A stretch of DNA of 64,000 nucleotides from CAVTJL01 sp963735065 (lineage in GTDB: Bacteria; Pseudomonadota; Alphaproteobacteria; Geminicoccales; Geminicoccaceae). The stretch covers positions 1,240,001 to 1,304,000 of the forward strand of contig CAVTJL010000004.1 of NCBI GenBank assembly GCA_963735065.1. Direction: 5' to 3'. The first letter of the stretch is position 1. Every line of letters begins with the position of its first letter. The position numbers and the translations under genes were made by a program. Below, one piece after another: positions 11,381 to 20,190 of this stretch. The notes beneath the pieces are model-generated. The model saw nothing but the letters and a program-made list of their open reading frames with translations, did no database searches and had not been told where the DNA came from.

Positions 11381-11991
11381 GCCACGGCCCCCTTTGCCGG
11401 AGCGCGCCGGCAGCACCTCCGGCCGATTGTCCATCGGGGAGCGGACATGACAAGGCCCCTGAAAGCTGATGGCTTTCAAGGGCCTTTGGATTTGGTCGCA
11501 GGGGCTCGATACCACCTTCGCCGAACTTGTCGACCGCAGTAACGCTGTCAACGTCGAGCACAGCCGCAACCTCTTGCACTCGTTACTCTTTCCCTGGTCA
11601 TCGCCAACCGGGTGAACGCCGAGAAGCGGCGCCGGAAAGTCGGCACCATGGTCTCGACCCATCCACGATGGCCTCAGCACACACCGCGTCTCCCGCAAGG
11701 TGATCGCCAAGACCTGCGCCGCGCCGAGCGCAGAAGAGCGTGCAGTTCCGATGGGGACGCGATCCGCCTATCCCCATACGAGCCCGCAGCGATCGACAGT
11801 CGCACCTGCCCACATGTCCCCGGCCAGACAAAACATCTGCTTGCATCAATATCGGCATCCGCACGCGGCACGGCTCATGCGGAAGCAGCATCGGCGTTGG
11901 CACGGCGATCGTTGGCAACACGCCTTGACCAAGCCTATGTTGCGCCGTCGGGCGTCCTGTGGTCATCGGGTGCCCGCCGGCAGGACTCGAG
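11381..11991. other. Intergenic region between CoA-ligase operon and T6SS locus (611 bp)
   Basis: Short frames occur on both strands but none shows a recognisable domain, a good start or codon use like the neighbours. The region separates divergent units and should hold the promoter of the ligase operon and that of the T6SS kinase run. One strong hairpin lies at 11452-11486. It could also mark the boundary at which the T6SS locus joined the chromosome, but I see no attachment repeat. Confidence 0.45.
11452..11486. repeat. Inverted repeat (15-bp arms) in leader of CoA-ligase operon
   Basis: Arms AAGGCCCCTGAAAGC and GCTTTCAAGGGCCTT pair over 15 positions with one mismatch around a 5-base loop. 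It lies about 70 bases before the ligase start on that strand and is followed by a weak T-rich stretch on the plus strand. It could be a leader attenuator or the terminator of a lost gene. Confidence 0.45.
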
Positions 11992-13662
11992 ATGAGCGGC
12001 AGCGACATCCGCACGATCATGGGTGGTATCGGCGACAGCGCCGAGCTGCCGGCACACCGGATCGAGGCCGGCACCCTCCTTGCTCACACCTACCGAGTCG
12101 AGCGCATGATCGGCGCTGGCGGCATGGGTGAGATCTACGAGGCCGTCAACACGATCACGCGCGCTCGGGCGGCGATCAAGGCAATCCGGCCGGAGCTCGT
12201 CAGCGACGAGACGATAGCCCAGCTCTTCGTCCGCGAGGCGGAGGCCCTCAAGAGCATCCGCGACCCGGCCGTCGTCGGCTATGAGGGTGTCTTCAGGGAC
12301 GAGCTGGGCCGGGTCTTCCTGGCGATGGAGTATATCGACGGCCCGTCGCTCGCCGAACTTATACGCGGCCGGCCGCTCTCGCCCGAGGACGTGCTCCGCC
12401 TGGGACGCCGGCTCGCTCGCGGCCTCGCGGCCGCCCATGGCATGGGCGTCTTCCATCGCGATCTGTCGCCCGACAACATTCTCCTGCCGGGCGGGCGTCT
12501 TGACGATGCCGTCATCATCGACTTCGGCATCGCCAAGCGACAGGGCGCCTCGGGGCCGACCCTCTATGGCGGCGAGGGGCAGGTGTTCACCGGCAAGTAT
12601 GCCTATGCCTCGCCCGAGCAGGCGGGCGCCATCGTCGCCCCGATCGACGGACGCTCGGATCTCTACAGCCTGGCGCTGGTCCTCGTGGCAGCCGCCCTGG
12701 GCCGACCGTTGCCCATGGGCCATGACCCGCTCACCGCCGTGGCAGCGCGCCAGCGGCGTCCCGACCTTTCGGCCGTGCCGCAGGCGTTGCGGACGGTGGT
12801 GGAGCCGCTGCTGGCACCGGATCCCAAGGACCGCCCCAGCCTGACCCTGGCCTTTGCCGAGCAGGCGGAGCGAGCCGATCGGACGCCCACGCGTCATCCG
12901 AAGGCTCAGCCGACGACACGACGCCTCAGCTGGCTGCCCTGGGTGGGCGGCGCAGCGGTGCTCACCGCGATCGGGGCGGCGGCCTATGTTCTCTTCCTCG
13001 AGCCCCTGCCACCGCCGGCGATCCCGCCTCCCCCAGCCGGAGCGGGAAGCGCCGCGCCGGACACGGGATCAACAGCAAGACCGCCCTCCCCTTCGCCTGC
13101 CGCAACCGGCACGCCGGGCCAGGTGTCTGCGCCCACAGTCCAACAGTCGGCCGGTGCCGCCGCGCAACCCCGAATTCCTGCGGTGGAGCAGGTCCGTCAG
13201 CTGGTTGGCCAGCCTACGCTGGCGGCGCCGCAGATCTCCCTCAATCGTCCGGATGGGATCTTCAGCGCCGACCGCCGCGACGTCGTCGTGGTCCGGGTGA
13301 AGCTTCCACCTGGTGTCGGCGGCTTCGTCTACGTGGACGACTTCCAGGAGGACGGTGAGGTCTTCCATCTCCTACCGGAGCCCCTGGCATCATCCAACCA
13401 GGTGCCGCCCGGCGGGTCCATCCAGATCGGCCATGATGCCGAGAGTGCCGTTCCGCACGAGCGTGTCTGGGATGTCGGCCCGCCGTTCGGCCGCGCTCGA
13501 CTCGTCGTCCTCGTCAGTGCCGCCCCCCTCTACACGGGCCTGAGACCCATCGGGGAGAAGAGCGAGGCGTACCTCGCCTTCCTCGACAAGGCCCTACCCG
13601 CCGCGCGCACGGATGGGCTTGCCATGGCCGACGTGGCGATCGAAACACGGTCCGGACCCTAG
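11992..13662 (+). CDS. ppkA: T6SS-associated Ser/Thr protein kinase (PpkA type) with C-terminal DUF4384-like domain
   Basis: A membrane Hanks-type kinase of 556 residues. The kinase domain has the glycine loop GAGGMGEIYEA, the AIK lysine, HRDLSPDN, IDFG and a SPEQ site in place of APE. A TM helix (WVGGAAVLTAIGAAAYVLF) lies near residues 308-330, then a Pro-rich periplasmic linker. A C-terminal domain follows, of the DUF4384 type found on other bacterial kinases and caspase-like proteins. In T6SS loci of the threonine-phosphorylation type PpkA phosphorylates Fha to switch on assembly; fha and the opposing phosphatase pppA are in the same run, which supports this role. I chose the ATG at 11992 with an AGGA ribosome site over an upstream GTG. 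It is the first gene of the forward T6SS run. Confidence 0.85.
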   Translation: MSGSDIRTIMGGIGDSAELPAHRIEAGTLLAHTYRVERMIGAGGMGEIYEAVNTITRARAAIKAIRPELVSDETIAQLFVREAEALKSIRDPAVVGYEGVFRDELGRVFLAMEYIDGPSLAELIRGRPLSPEDVLRLGRRLARGLAAAHGMGVFHRDLSPDNILLPGGRLDDAVIIDFGIAKRQGASGPTLYGGEGQVFTGKYAYASPEQAGAIVAPIDGRSDLYSLALVLVAAALGRPLPMGHDPLTAVAARQRRPDLSAVPQALRTVVEPLLAPDPKDRPSLTLAFAEQAERADRTPTRHPKAQPTTRRLSWLPWVGGAAVLTAIGAAAYVLFLEPLPPPAIPPPPAGAGSAAPDTGSTARPPSPSPAATGTPGQVSAPTVQQSAGAAAQPRIPAVEQVRQLVGQPTLAAPQISLNRPDGIFSADRRDVVVVRVKLPPGVGGFVYVDDFQEDGEVFHLLPEPLASSNQVPPGGSIQIGHDAESAVPHERVWDVGPPFGRARLVVLVSAAPLYTGLRPIGEKSEAYLAFLDKALPAARTDGLAMADVAIETRSGP

Positions 13663-13684
13663 ATCGAAGGGAGAGGCGGGGCTC

Positions 13685-14158
13685 ATGCCGAGACCGAACG
13701 CTTTCCGGCCCTCGCGCCGTTGGCAACCGTCCCTGGCTCTGCTGGCTCTCCTTCTCTCCGGCGTGAGCATGCCGGCGGCGGCGCAGCAGACGGACAAGAC
13801 GGCGTCGGCCGGCATGGTCACGGTCGAGCTCAACAAGCTCGAGCCCGTGGATGGCGCCTGCCGCGTGTACCTCCTCCTTCACAACGCCACCGAGACGAGC
13901 TTCGACAAGCTCCAGATCGAGCTCGTGAGCTTCGAGCCGAACGGCGAGATCGGCCAGCGCATCGCCGTGGACCTGGCCCCGCTTCAGGCGGGCAGAACCG
14001 TCGTTCGGCTCTTCGACCTGCCCAAGGTGGACTGCCGCCAGATCGCCAAGGTGCTGCTCAATGACGTGATTGCCTGCAGCCCAGCGCCGGCCGGAGCCCC
14101 GAGCTGTCTCGACGAGCTCCAGCCGAGCTCGAGGGCAGGCCCTGAGTTCTGGAAGTGA
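13685..14158 (+). CDS. Secreted hypothetical protein of the T6SS locus
   Basis: A 157-residue protein with a clear Sec signal peptide (RRWQPSLALLALLLSG, cleavage after MPAAA near residue 34). The mature part is about 120 residues with repeated beta-strand-like segments and three spaced cysteines (DGACRV, DCRQ, ACSP) that could form disulfides in the periplasm. Its fold is not recognised. The start ATG at 13685 has a GGAG-type site. It lies between the kinase and a membrane protein and overlaps the latter by four bases (GTGA), so it belongs to the same operon. It may work with the periplasmic domains of its two neighbours; this is inferred from position only. Confidence 0.7.
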   Translation: MPRPNAFRPSRRWQPSLALLALLLSGVSMPAAAQQTDKTASAGMVTVELNKLEPVDGACRVYLLLHNATETSFDKLQIELVSFEPNGEIGQRIAVDLAPLQAGRTVVRLFDLPKVDCRQIAKVLLNDVIACSPAPAGAPSCLDELQPSSRAGPEFWK

Positions 14159-16326
14159 CAGCCGGCGTGGGGCCTGTACCGATCGTCCCACGCAGCTCTC
14201 TCCACCCGGGGCAGAGAACGGTGCTCTGGCCTGCGGTGGCTGCCCTGACCGGCTCGGCCTGTCTTCATGCTCTGGCGGTCCTCCTGGTCAGCCGTTGGAC
14301 ACCGCCGCATCCGTCCCTTGCGGGCCAAAGCGCCGTCGCGGTCGAGCTGCTTTCCGATCCGTGGCCCATCCTTCCCGTGGCACCCGTGCCTTCGCCCGCT
14401 GCGATCTCGGTTCCCTCGCGATCATCAGCTGCGCGGCCGCCCGCCGTCACGACGCCGCCCGGGCCCTCGCCCACGCTCTCGACGGCAGCGAGCACCCTCG
14501 CGTCGGCACCGGTTCCGGCATCCCCGGAACGAGCGCCTGCCTCCCCGGCCGCGGCCGTCGCTCGTCCGGCCGATATCTCGAAGGCGCCCCCACCGACGCG
14601 TATCGCAAGCGCAACCGCCGGCCCGCCGAGCAAGCCGAATCCATCGCCAGAGACCGAGCCGCCCGCCGCGATCGCTGCAAGCTTGCCCACAGCAGCCGCC
14701 CGATCCGGCGTACCTCCGCCACCTCCGGCAACTGTCCCGGGCGAGCCCTCGGGGCCCATCGGCCCCACGGTGGCAGCCGATGCGCTGGCATCGCAAGCGG
14801 CGGCACCTGTGGCGATCTCACCCGCCCCTATCGACACTGTCGTTCCTGCCCACGATCCCGACGCTGCCACCGTTCCCGACGTCGCGTTGCCTACCTCTTC
14901 GATGCTAGCCGACGCTCCCGAGGCCAGACCTCCGCTCGGCCCAGAGCCCGCACAGCCCCCTGCGGGGAGCATCCCTCAGTCGGCCGCCAGCCCGTCCGCC
15001 CCCATGGCTCCGACAACGGAGCCGACGCCGAGCCTCGCTTCCGCCGGTCCGATCGCGCCACCTTCCAGCGGGACCAAGCCATCCCTGAAGCCGGTAGCCA
15101 GCGTGCCCGCCGCCCCCGAGGGGGCGGGCAAGCCGGCAACACCGGGCGGGTTGCCGATCCTCTCGGCGCGAGAGGCGCCCGCGGCCGCCCCTTCCACGGG
15201 GCGCGTCGTGCCGCCACCCCCCGGATCGTCCCTCCGGCCCGCGGTCGGGGCCTCCTTGCTGGCCCTTGGGCCCGACCATGCCGTGGTCGTCGCAACCGCC
15301 GAGCCGGCGCCGCATGAGGCGCGCCGCGTTGCGCAAGCACCATCGCCTTTGCCGGAAGGCGGCACGCCGTCGCCCGCGGTCGCGCTGGCTCGACCATCAC
15401 CTCCAGACGCGCCGGTGGCGTCCGCTGTCTCGCAAGCCGGCTCATTGGCTGCTGGCGAGCCGCCGCCACCCCGCTCACCTGCCTTGCAAGCGGCAGCACC
15501 ATCTCCCGCATCGGGGCGTGCCCCTCCCTCGGCACCCGCGCCGCTGCCCGCTGCCGCGCCATCGGCAGCGCCAATGGCGGAGACGCGGCTGGCGCTCCTG
15601 CCGACCATCGGCGCCGACAGCATCCGTGAGGCCCTGGCGCCGTGGCTGGCTGGCCGGCCATGTCGCGATGTCAGGGTCGAGAGCGACGATCGTCTGAACG
15701 TCCAGCTCGAAGGGCGCGTCGAGAATGCGGCGGCACACGCGGCCCTGCGCCAACACGCCATCGCGGCCGGGGCCACGTCCGTCGATGAAAGCGGCCTGGC
15801 CGTCGTGAGCGAGCCGTTCTGCGGCTTGCTCGACCAGCTTGCCCACTACCCCTACGCCGGCCCGGCGCCAGCCTTGGAGCTGGGTCACCGCAATGGCGTC
15901 TACGCAGCCAATGAGGAGCCGGGCGCCGTCGTGACCGCGCCTGCAGGGGTCGGTGAAGTATACATTTATGTAATCTCGGTCGACACGCAGGGTCGCGTCG
16001 AGTTTCTTCTGCCGAGCCGCATCGACTGGGGCACGCGGCTCACTGCCGGCGAGGAGCGACGTCTCGGGTCGCTCAATCCCAAAGACCACCCATCTTTCCC
16101 CACCTGGGTCGTCCAACCGCCCTACGGTGAGCAAATGCTGGTCGCCCTCATGAGCCCGAGGCCTCTGGGTACGCTCGATAGGGCCGCCAGCAAGACGATC
16201 TCCATGCTCGTCGAGACACTGGATCAAGCCTTGCGCGACAGGCCGAGAGGCGACGGCATCGCCGTGGCCTGGCGGCTGCTCGATGTCCGGGCAAGCGGCG
16301 GCCAGCCCTCAGTGTCGGGTCGATGA
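14155..16326 (+). CDS. Pro/Ala-rich membrane protein with C-terminal DUF4384-like domain
   Basis: A 723-residue protein with one N-terminal TM helix (about residues 24-48), so most of it should lie in the periplasm. Residues about 60-460 are almost wholly Pro, Ala, Ser and Thr, a long disordered spacer able to span the periplasm. The folded C-terminal part has a BON-like segment (SIREALAPWLAGRPC to about 545) and a domain similar to the end of the upstream kinase (VYIYVISVDTQGRVEFLLPS), which I assign to the DUF4384 type. It starts at a GTG overlapping the preceding stop. The kinase and this protein sharing the same periplasmic module suggests that both read one signal. Function is unknown. 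Confidence 0.7.
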   Translation: MTAGVGPVPIVPRSSLHPGQRTVLWPAVAALTGSACLHALAVLLVSRWTPPHPSLAGQSAVAVELLSDPWPILPVAPVPSPAAISVPSRSSAARPPAVTTPPGPSPTLSTAASTLASAPVPASPERAPASPAAAVARPADISKAPPPTRIASATAGPPSKPNPSPETEPPAAIAASLPTAAARSGVPPPPPATVPGEPSGPIGPTVAADALASQAAAPVAISPAPIDTVVPAHDPDAATVPDVALPTSSMLADAPEARPPLGPEPAQPPAGSIPQSAASPSAPMAPTTEPTPSLASAGPIAPPSSGTKPSLKPVASVPAAPEGAGKPATPGGLPILSAREAPAAAPSTGRVVPPPPGSSLRPAVGASLLALGPDHAVVVATAEPAPHEARRVAQAPSPLPEGGTPSPAVALARPSPPDAPVASAVSQAGSLAAGEPPPPRSPALQAAAPSPASGRAPPSAPAPLPAAAPSAAPMAETRLALLPTIGADSIREALAPWLAGRPCRDVRVESDDRLNVQLEGRVENAAAHAALRQHAIAAGATSVDESGLAVVSEPFCGLLDQLAHYPYAGPAPALELGHRNGVYAANEEPGAVVTAPAGVGEVYIYVISVDTQGRVEFLLPSRIDWGTRLTAGEERRLGSLNPKDHPSFPTWVVQPPYGEQMLVALMSPRPLGTLDRAASKTISMLVETLDQALRDRPRGDGIAVAWRLLDVRASGGQPSVSGR

Positions 16327-16509
16327 GAACGTGATGGGAGTCACTTGCTGCTTGCCCGGACTGGACTAAAAGCAAAGCAGAAGCGCGTGACGACAGGGTC
16401 CGAGCCGATGCCCGTGCGAGCGCTCGAGGATACTTGTTCTCGGTATCCAGGGCACACGATCGGCTAGGACGGGCCTCGAGAGCGCGGGCACGTGAGACTG
16501 GGTCGTGGG

Positions 16510-17391
16510 ATGGCGTTGGACATCCAAGAGCTGCTGCGACCGCTGACAGACGCAGCGCCTTATGGTCCGGACCTTCGTGAGCTGAAGGAGTTCGAGATCT
16601 TTCGGGATCTATCGGCATCGGACGAGCGCGTCGATTGGGGTCGGGCGCTGCCCAGCGCCGTCGCCCTCGCCGGGCAATCCCGAGATCTGCGTGCCTGGAT
16701 CTGGCTCGCGCGGGCGGCGCTGGCGGCCGAGGGGCTCACGGGGCTTGCCGACGGGCTCGATATGATCGCGGACGGGCTTGATCGCTACTGGGATCACCTG
16801 CCCCCGATCGATCCCGACGAGAGTGATCCGCGGGAGCGGTACTTGGGCCGCCTGATGGCGCTGACAGTTCTCGGCGGCTCGAGCTATCAGACGACACCGG
16901 CCGATCTGCGCAAGCGCCGGGACATCTACTTCCTGTCCGGGGAGCTGGACGCGCTGCTTGCCCATGAGGGGGCATCGGCCTTTGGATCGATACAACGCAT
17001 CGAGGCCGCGCTTGGGCGGATCGAGGATCGCTTCAAGACTGGCTTCGGCGCCGAGCATGACCCGCAGCTCGGCTTCGAGCTTCTGCGGGAGAAGCTCGCG
17101 GCGATCCGTGCCGACAGCGAGACTGCGGATGACCGAGATGCCGAGCACGAGAAGAAGAGGCCGTCCGCCGCGACGATTGCCGTGAGCTCACGTGCCGACG
17201 TCGTCCGCGTCCTTGATCTTGTTCTCGAATACTATGCCAGCCACGAGCCGGCGAGCCCGGTGCCGCTGCTGGTCGAGCGCGCCAAGCGGCTGGTGCCGAT
17301 GACCTTCGTCGAGGCGATGAAGGAGCTGGCGCCAGGAGGCATGAAGGAGCTGCAGGCGGTCGCCGGCAGCGTCGAAGGGAAGAGCTCTTAG
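16510..17391 (+). CDS. tssA: T6SS cap/priming protein TssA (ImpA_N domain)
   Basis: TssA caps the growing sheath and helps to recruit baseplate and tail. At 293 residues this is a short-type TssA. The N-terminal ImpA_N domain has DAAPYGPDLRE near the start and the GRALPSAVALAGQSRDLRAW stretch. The C-terminal part has the conserved SRADVVRVLDLVLEYY, EPASPVPLL and VERAKRLVPMTF segments. I prefer the ATG at 16510; a GTG at 16492 in the same frame would add six residues. It opens the structural part of the locus after a 183-bp gap that probably holds a promoter; tssB follows 22 bases after the stop. Confidence 0.92.
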   Translation: MALDIQELLRPLTDAAPYGPDLRELKEFEIFRDLSASDERVDWGRALPSAVALAGQSRDLRAWIWLARAALAAEGLTGLADGLDMIADGLDRYWDHLPPIDPDESDPRERYLGRLMALTVLGGSSYQTTPADLRKRRDIYFLSGELDALLAHEGASAFGSIQRIEAALGRIEDRFKTGFGAEHDPQLGFELLREKLAAIRADSETADDRDAEHEKKRPSAATIAVSSRADVVRVLDLVLEYYASHEPASPVPLLVERAKRLVPMTFVEAMKELAPGGMKELQAVAGSVEGKSS

Positions 17392-17413
17392 GCCCGAGTG
17401 GGGGAGATCGAGC

Positions 17414-17935
17414 ATGCCGCAGGAACAGGGTGCCAAGTTCATCGGCCGCAATCGCGCGCCCAGGGTGCAGATCGAGTACGATGTCGAGGTCTATGGCGCC
17501 TCCAAGAAGATTCAGCTGCCCTTCGTGATGGGGGTGCTCGCGGGCCTGTCGGGCAAGCCTGCCGATCCGTTGGCACCGGTCGCCGACCGGAAGTTCCTCG
17601 AGATCGACATCGACAACTTCAACGACCGCCTGAAGAGCATGAAGCCACGGGTGGCCTTCACCGTCCCGAACACGCTCACCGGCGAAGGCAACATGGCCGT
17701 CGACATGACCTTCGAGAGCCTCGACGACTTCAGCCCCGACGCCGTGGCCCGCAAGGTCGAGCCGCTGCGCAAGCTGCTCGAGGCACGCGAGCAGCTCTCG
17801 AACCTCCTTTCCTACATGGACGGCAAGGACGGTGCCGAGACCCTGATCACCAAGCTTCTCGCCGACCCGGCCCTCCGCGAGTCGTTGGCCGCCGCGGCCA
17901 AGCCCGGGGATGCGGCCGAGAAGCCGGCGTCCTGA
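17414..17935 (+). CDS. tssB: T6SS contractile sheath small subunit TssB (VipA/ImpB)
   Basis: Small sheath subunit that assembles with TssC into the contractile tube around Hcp. The length of 173 residues is standard. Landmarks are NRAPRVQIEYDVEVYG at the start, PFVMGVLAGLSG, KFLEIDIDNFNDRL and RVAFTVPN, then the helical C-terminal part EPLRKLLEAREQLSNLL. A good ribosome site precedes the ATG. tssC follows after 30 bases, as in nearly all T6SS operons, fitting the need for equal amounts of both subunits. Confidence 0.97.
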   Translation: MPQEQGAKFIGRNRAPRVQIEYDVEVYGASKKIQLPFVMGVLAGLSGKPADPLAPVADRKFLEIDIDNFNDRLKSMKPRVAFTVPNTLTGEGNMAVDMTFESLDDFSPDAVARKVEPLRKLLEAREQLSNLLSYMDGKDGAETLITKLLADPALRESLAAAAKPGDAAEKPAS

Positions 17936-17965
17936 CGTCACGCCCAGCCAAGGGAAGGTCGAGAG

Positions 17966-19462
17966 ATGGCCGAGCAGCTCCAGGAGGCGGCTGGTCAGCC
18001 TGCCGCCGAAACGATCCCGGTCGACGAGTTCCAGTCGCTTCTCAAGCGCGAGTTCCGACCGCGCGACGATGAGGCGGCGAGCAGAATAGGCGACGCCGTA
18101 CGGACCTTGGCCGAGCAGGCGCTCGCCAACACGCGGCTCGTCTCGGATGACGCCATCCGCACGATCCAGGCGATCATCGCCCAGCTCGACAAGAAGCTGA
18201 CGGAGCAGCTCAACCTCATCCTGCATCACCCGGATTTCCAGCAGCTCGAGGGCGCCTGGCGGGGTCTCTATCACCTCGTCAACAACACCGAGACGGATCA
18301 GATGCTGAAGATCCGGGTGCTCAACATCACCAAGAGCGAGCTCTCCCGCACCCTGGAGAAGTTCGAGGGAGCGGCCTGGGACACGAGCCCGCTCTTCAAG
18401 AAGATCTATACCGAAGAGTATTCGATGTTCGGCGGCGAGCCGTTCGGCTGCCTTGTCGGTGACTACTATTTCGACAACGGCCCCAAGGACGTCGCCCTGC
18501 TCGGCAACATAGCGAACGTCAGCGCCGCGGCGCACTGCCCGTTCATCACGGGCGCCGCCCCAACGCTGTTCGGCATGGAGAGCTGGCAGGAGCTGATGAA
18601 CCCACGTGATCTCACGAAGATCACGGCCACGCCCGACTATGCCAAGTGGAGCTCGCTGCGCAAGAACGAGGACAGCCGTTATATCGGCCTCGCGATGCCG
18701 CGTGTCCTGGCGCGGCTGCCCTATGGCGCCAAGACGGATCCCGTCGAGACCTTCGACTTCGAGGAGGACGTCAGCGGCACCGACCACAACCGCTATTGCT
18801 GGATGAACGCGGCCTACGCCATGGGCGTCAACGTCACGCGCTCGTTCAAGATGTACGGCTGGTGCACCCGGATTCGCGGCGTGGAGTCGGGCGGCGCCGT
18901 CACCAACCTTCCCGTCCACACCTTCCCCACCGACGACGGTGGCGTCGCGATGAAGTGCCCGACCGAGATCGCGATCGACGACCGCCGCGAGAAGGAGCTG
19001 GCGGATCTCGGGCTGATGCCGGTGCTGCACCGCAAGAACACCGACATCGCGGCCTTCATCGGCGCCCAGTCGCTTCAGAAGCCGGACGAGTACGATGATC
19101 CCGACGCCACGGCGAACGCCAACCTCTCGGCGCGGCTGCCCTACCTGTTCGCGGTCTGCCGCTTCGCCCATTACATGAAGGCGATCGCCCGAGACAAGAT
19201 CGGCTCCTTCAAGGAGCGTGACGACATGCAGAAGTGGCTGCAGAAGTGGATCAATAACTACGTCGATGGCAACCCGGATTTCTCGACCGAGACGGTGAAG
19301 GCGCAAAAGCCGCTGCGCGCGGCCGAGGTCGTCGTCGAGAGCGTCGAGGGCAATCCCGGGTACTACAATGCCCGCTTCTATCTGCGCCCGCACTACCAGC
19401 TCGAAGGCGTCAACGTGAGCCTCAGGCTGGTTTCCAAGCTGCCGTCGGCCAAGGCGGCCTGA
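17966..19462 (+). CDS. tssC: T6SS contractile sheath large subunit TssC (VipB/ImpC)
   Basis: Large sheath subunit of 498 residues, the partner of TssB in the contractile tail. Family landmarks are FQQLEGAWRGLYHLV, YTEEYSMFGGEPFG, FITGAAPTLFGMESW, RYIGLAMPRVLARLPYG, WMNAAYAMG and the C-terminal VNVSLRLVSKLPS. Length and order are normal and no residue of note is missing. It sits between tssB and hcp with a 46-base gap before hcp, where a separate hcp ribosome site is seen. Confidence 0.97.
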   Translation: MAEQLQEAAGQPAAETIPVDEFQSLLKREFRPRDDEAASRIGDAVRTLAEQALANTRLVSDDAIRTIQAIIAQLDKKLTEQLNLILHHPDFQQLEGAWRGLYHLVNNTETDQMLKIRVLNITKSELSRTLEKFEGAAWDTSPLFKKIYTEEYSMFGGEPFGCLVGDYYFDNGPKDVALLGNIANVSAAAHCPFITGAAPTLFGMESWQELMNPRDLTKITATPDYAKWSSLRKNEDSRYIGLAMPRVLARLPYGAKTDPVETFDFEEDVSGTDHNRYCWMNAAYAMGVNVTRSFKMYGWCTRIRGVESGGAVTNLPVHTFPTDDGGVAMKCPTEIAIDDRREKELADLGLMPVLHRKNTDIAAFIGAQSLQKPDEYDDPDATANANLSARLPYLFAVCRFAHYMKAIARDKIGSFKERDDMQKWLQKWINNYVDGNPDFSTETVKAQKPLRAAEVVVESVEGNPGYYNARFYLRPHYQLEGVNVSLRLVSKLPSAKAA

Positions 19463-19508
19463 CCACTTACCAACAACACCGCGCCTATCCGGCAAGGAGT
19501 GACGTCTC

Positions 19509-20003
19509 ATGGCGATCGAATGCTTCCTCAAGCTCGAGGGACCCGAGGTCAAGGGCAAGTCGGCGATCAAGGGGTTTGAGGGTCAGTTCGAGATCACCGG
19601 CTGGAGCTGGGGTGCCAGCCAGTCGGGATCGATGCAGACCGGCTCGGGCGGTGGCACGGGCAAGGCCAACGTGCAGGACATCGAGCTCAACAAGTGGGTG
19701 GACAAGGGAACGCCCAATCTCTGGCAGTTCTGCATCAACGGAACGCAGTTCGAGAAGGCGACCCTGACCTGCCGCAAGGCGGGCGGCGACGAGCCGGTCG
19801 CCTATCTCAAGATCGAGATGGAGGACGTCATTCTCTCGAGCATCTCGACCCGGGCGGGGAGCAGCGACGACCGCTTTTCGGAGCACTTCTCGCTCAATTT
19901 CGGGCAGTACAAGATGACGTACACGCCTCAGAAGGACGACGGCACCGCCGATAGCGACGTCGGTCCCTCGGGATGGAACATGCGTCAGAATGCGAAGGTC
20001 TGA
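19509..20003 (+). CDS. hcp: T6SS inner-tube protein Hcp (TssD)
   Basis: Hexameric ring protein that stacks into the T6SS inner tube and can carry small effectors in its pore. The length of 164 residues and the motifs MAIECFLKLEG, FEITGWSWGASQSG, VQDIELNKWVDKG and FSLNFGQYKMTYTPQ are typical of the family. The ribosome site GGCAAGGAG lies upstream. A strong hairpin starts 14 bases after the stop (separate entry), as is common behind highly expressed hcp genes. The next gene is an effector-like frame-broken gene, a usual place for Hcp cargo. Confidence 0.97.
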   Translation: MAIECFLKLEGPEVKGKSAIKGFEGQFEITGWSWGASQSGSMQTGSGGGTGKANVQDIELNKWVDKGTPNLWQFCINGTQFEKATLTCRKAGGDEPVAYLKIEMEDVILSSISTRAGSSDDRFSEHFSLNFGQYKMTYTPQKDDGTADSDVGPSGWNMRQNAKV

Positions 20004-20016
20004 CCTGCTGCAGAGC

Positions 20017-20048
20017 GCCGTCGCCGGTGCCATTGCGCCGGCGATGGC
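20017..20048 (+). terminator. Hairpin just after hcp
   Basis: An 11-bp stem (GCCGTCGCCGG / CCGGCGATGGC, one G-T pair) with a 10-base loop, 14 bases after the hcp stop and with no T-run behind it. It would suit partial termination or 3' protection of hcp mRNA, raising Hcp over the genes downstream. Confidence 0.45.
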
Positions 20049-20190
20049 CGGGGTCATGCCTAGCGGCCCCCGCCGACCGTGGGGACGGAGGAATGAGCGA
20101 GCGCTCGCCCGGGCTCTCGCGCTGCGACGCGACGCCGGAGATCATTGATGCCTAGCGGGATCGAGCCTCTGCAAGTTTCGATGGACGTCC

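Noticed and set aside
11478..11525. A tRNA-like 3' end on the minus strand (GGTATCGAGCC...CTGCGACCA)
   Set aside because: It has a terminal CCA and a TCGA loop-like string, but the T-stem arms do not pair and no matching acceptor 5' strand or anticodon arm was found nearby.
16451..16464. Possible sigma-54 promoter before tssA (GG-N10-GC with GGGCAC)
   Set aside because: The GG and GC spacing fits, but the -12 side reads CGGC instead of TTGC and no sigma-54 activator gene is in the locus. Too weak to list as a feature.
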